The translations under genes were made by a program, and so were the position numbers. A stretch of DNA of 64,000 nt from Brachybacterium vulturis (lineage in GTDB: Bacteria > Actinomycetota > Actinomycetes > Actinomycetales > Dermabacteraceae), in NCBI RefSeq assembly GCF_002407185.1, contig NZ_CP023563.1:2666001-2730000 (forward strand), read 5' to 3'. Of the stretch, positions 63,499 through 64,000 are shown one piece after another (position 1 is the first letter of the stretch; each line of letters begins with the position of its first letter). Below the pieces are notes generated by a model, which saw only the letters and a program-made list of their open reading frames with translations, did not search any database and had not been told where the DNA came from.

Positions 63499-64000
63499 TC
63501 AGGCGGCGGCGACGAGCGAGCGCAGCACGTACTGCAGGATGCCGCCGTTGCGGAAGTACTCCGCCTCACCGGGGGTGTCGATGCGGACCACCGCGTCGAA
63601 CTCGGCGGAGCTGCCGTCCTGCTTCTCGGCGACGACCTTGACGGTCTTCGGGACCGAGCCCTCGTTCATCGCGGTCACACCGGAGACCGAGAAGGTCTCG
63701 GTGCCGTCCAGGCCCAGCGACTCGGCGCTCTCGCCCGCGGGGTACTGCAGGGGCAGCACGCCCATGCCGATCAGGTTCGAGCGGTGGATGCGCTCGAAGC
63801 TCTCGGCGATGACGACCTCGACGCCGAGGAGCTTGGTGCCCTTGGCCGCCCAGTCGCGGGAGGACCCGGTGCCGTACTCCTTGCCGGCCAGGACCACCAG
63901 CGGGATGTCCTGCGCGGCGTAGGCCTGGGCCGCGTCGTAGATGAACTCCTGCTCACCGGTCAGGAAGTTCTTCGTGTATCCGCCCTCGACGCCGTCGAGC
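63499..64000 (-). CDS. acnA: Aconitate hydratase, C-terminal part (gene runs off the right edge)
   Basis: The last 166 codons of a TCA-cycle aconitase of the AcnA/IRP1 type; the N-terminal part and start lie outside the window. The swivel-domain segment [20 protein letters not shown] contains the conserved Ser-Arg of the active site, followed by [20 protein letters not shown], both diagnostic. The [4Fe-4S] cysteines are in the missing part. The enzyme would depend on the SUF system encoded at 51-56 kb. Confidence 0.97.
   Translation of the reverse strand, partial: LDGVEGGYTKNFLTGEQEFIYDAAQAYAAQDIPLVVLAGKEYGTGSSRDWAAKGTKLLGVEVVIAESFERIHRSNLIGMGVLPLQYPAGESAESLGLDGTETFSVSGVTAMNEGSVPKTVKVVAEKQDGSSAEFDAVVRIDTPGEAEYFRNGGILQYVLRSLVAAA

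Overview
The window is high-GC actinobacterial chromosome packed with core metabolism, most of it read from the minus strand. Many genes overlap by 4 nt (ATGA). The gene orders are those of Actinobacteria: aroC-aroK-aroB-aroD; nusB-pyrR-pyrB-pyrC-carA-carB-pyrF; mihF-gmk-rpoZ-coaBC-metK; hisI-trpE followed by small membrane proteins; sufR-sufB-sufD-Rieske-sufC. Together with the ANTAR regulator and actinobacterial promoter style (TANNNT -10 boxes, several apparently leaderless genes) this points to a Micrococcales-type organism, possibly close to Brachybacterium. That genus guess is inference. There are no rRNAs, CRISPR arrays, insertion sequences or phage genes.

Layout. 1-2.5 kb: 5' part of uvrB, coaE and a divergent TRIC/UPF0126 channel gene. 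2.6-6.4 kb: shikimate operon aroC-K-B-D. 6.4-12.4 kb: a HAD phosphatase, rpsA, polA and a hotdog thioesterase. 12.4-14.7 kb: an orphan substrate-binding lipoprotein, an ANTAR response regulator and tRNA-Leu(CAA). 14.7-16.4 kb: a gene-poor accessory stretch next to the tRNA with two small genes. 16.4-18.9 kb: a Tat-exported GH84 hexosaminidase. 19-20.6 kb: pyk. 20.7-38.3 kb: an almost gapless minus-strand run mihF-gmk-rpoZ-coaBC-metK-hisI-trpE-(three small membrane proteins)-trpC-trpB-trpA-lgt-gltB-gltD. 38.4-48.5 kb: pyrimidine operon efp-nusB-pyrR-B-C-(membrane protein)-carA-carB-pyrF, ended by a terminator. 48.6-51 kb: a SatD-like HTH gene and an ABC-F ATPase. 51.2-56.3 kb: SUF iron-sulfur operon. 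56.5-61.3 kb, plus strand: glutathionyl-hydroquinone-reductase-like protein, a two-gene ABC transporter, heme A synthase and methionine aminopeptidase. 61.4-64 kb: dxs and the 3' part of aconitase.

How the genes work together. The aro genes feed chorismate to TrpE. GltBD makes the glutamate that amino-group metabolism draws on, and CarA/B and TrpE use glutamine or ammonia. CarAB-PyrB-PyrC-PyrF make UMP, apparently controlled by a PyrR-binding RNA hairpin that can hide the pyrR ribosome binding site. The SUF system supplies Fe-S clusters needed by GltBD and aconitase. CoaBC and CoaE are both steps of CoA synthesis.

The most interesting non-genic signals are the PyrR leader element, a near-consensus SufR box beside the sufR -10, phased PHO-box-like repeats upstream of dxs, a perfect 22-bp palindrome in the rpsA leader, an autoregulatory-looking inverted repeat before the SatD-like gene, and a nested inverted repeat after the SUF operon. 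The best candidate for an undescribed system is the three-membrane-protein module inside the trp operon.
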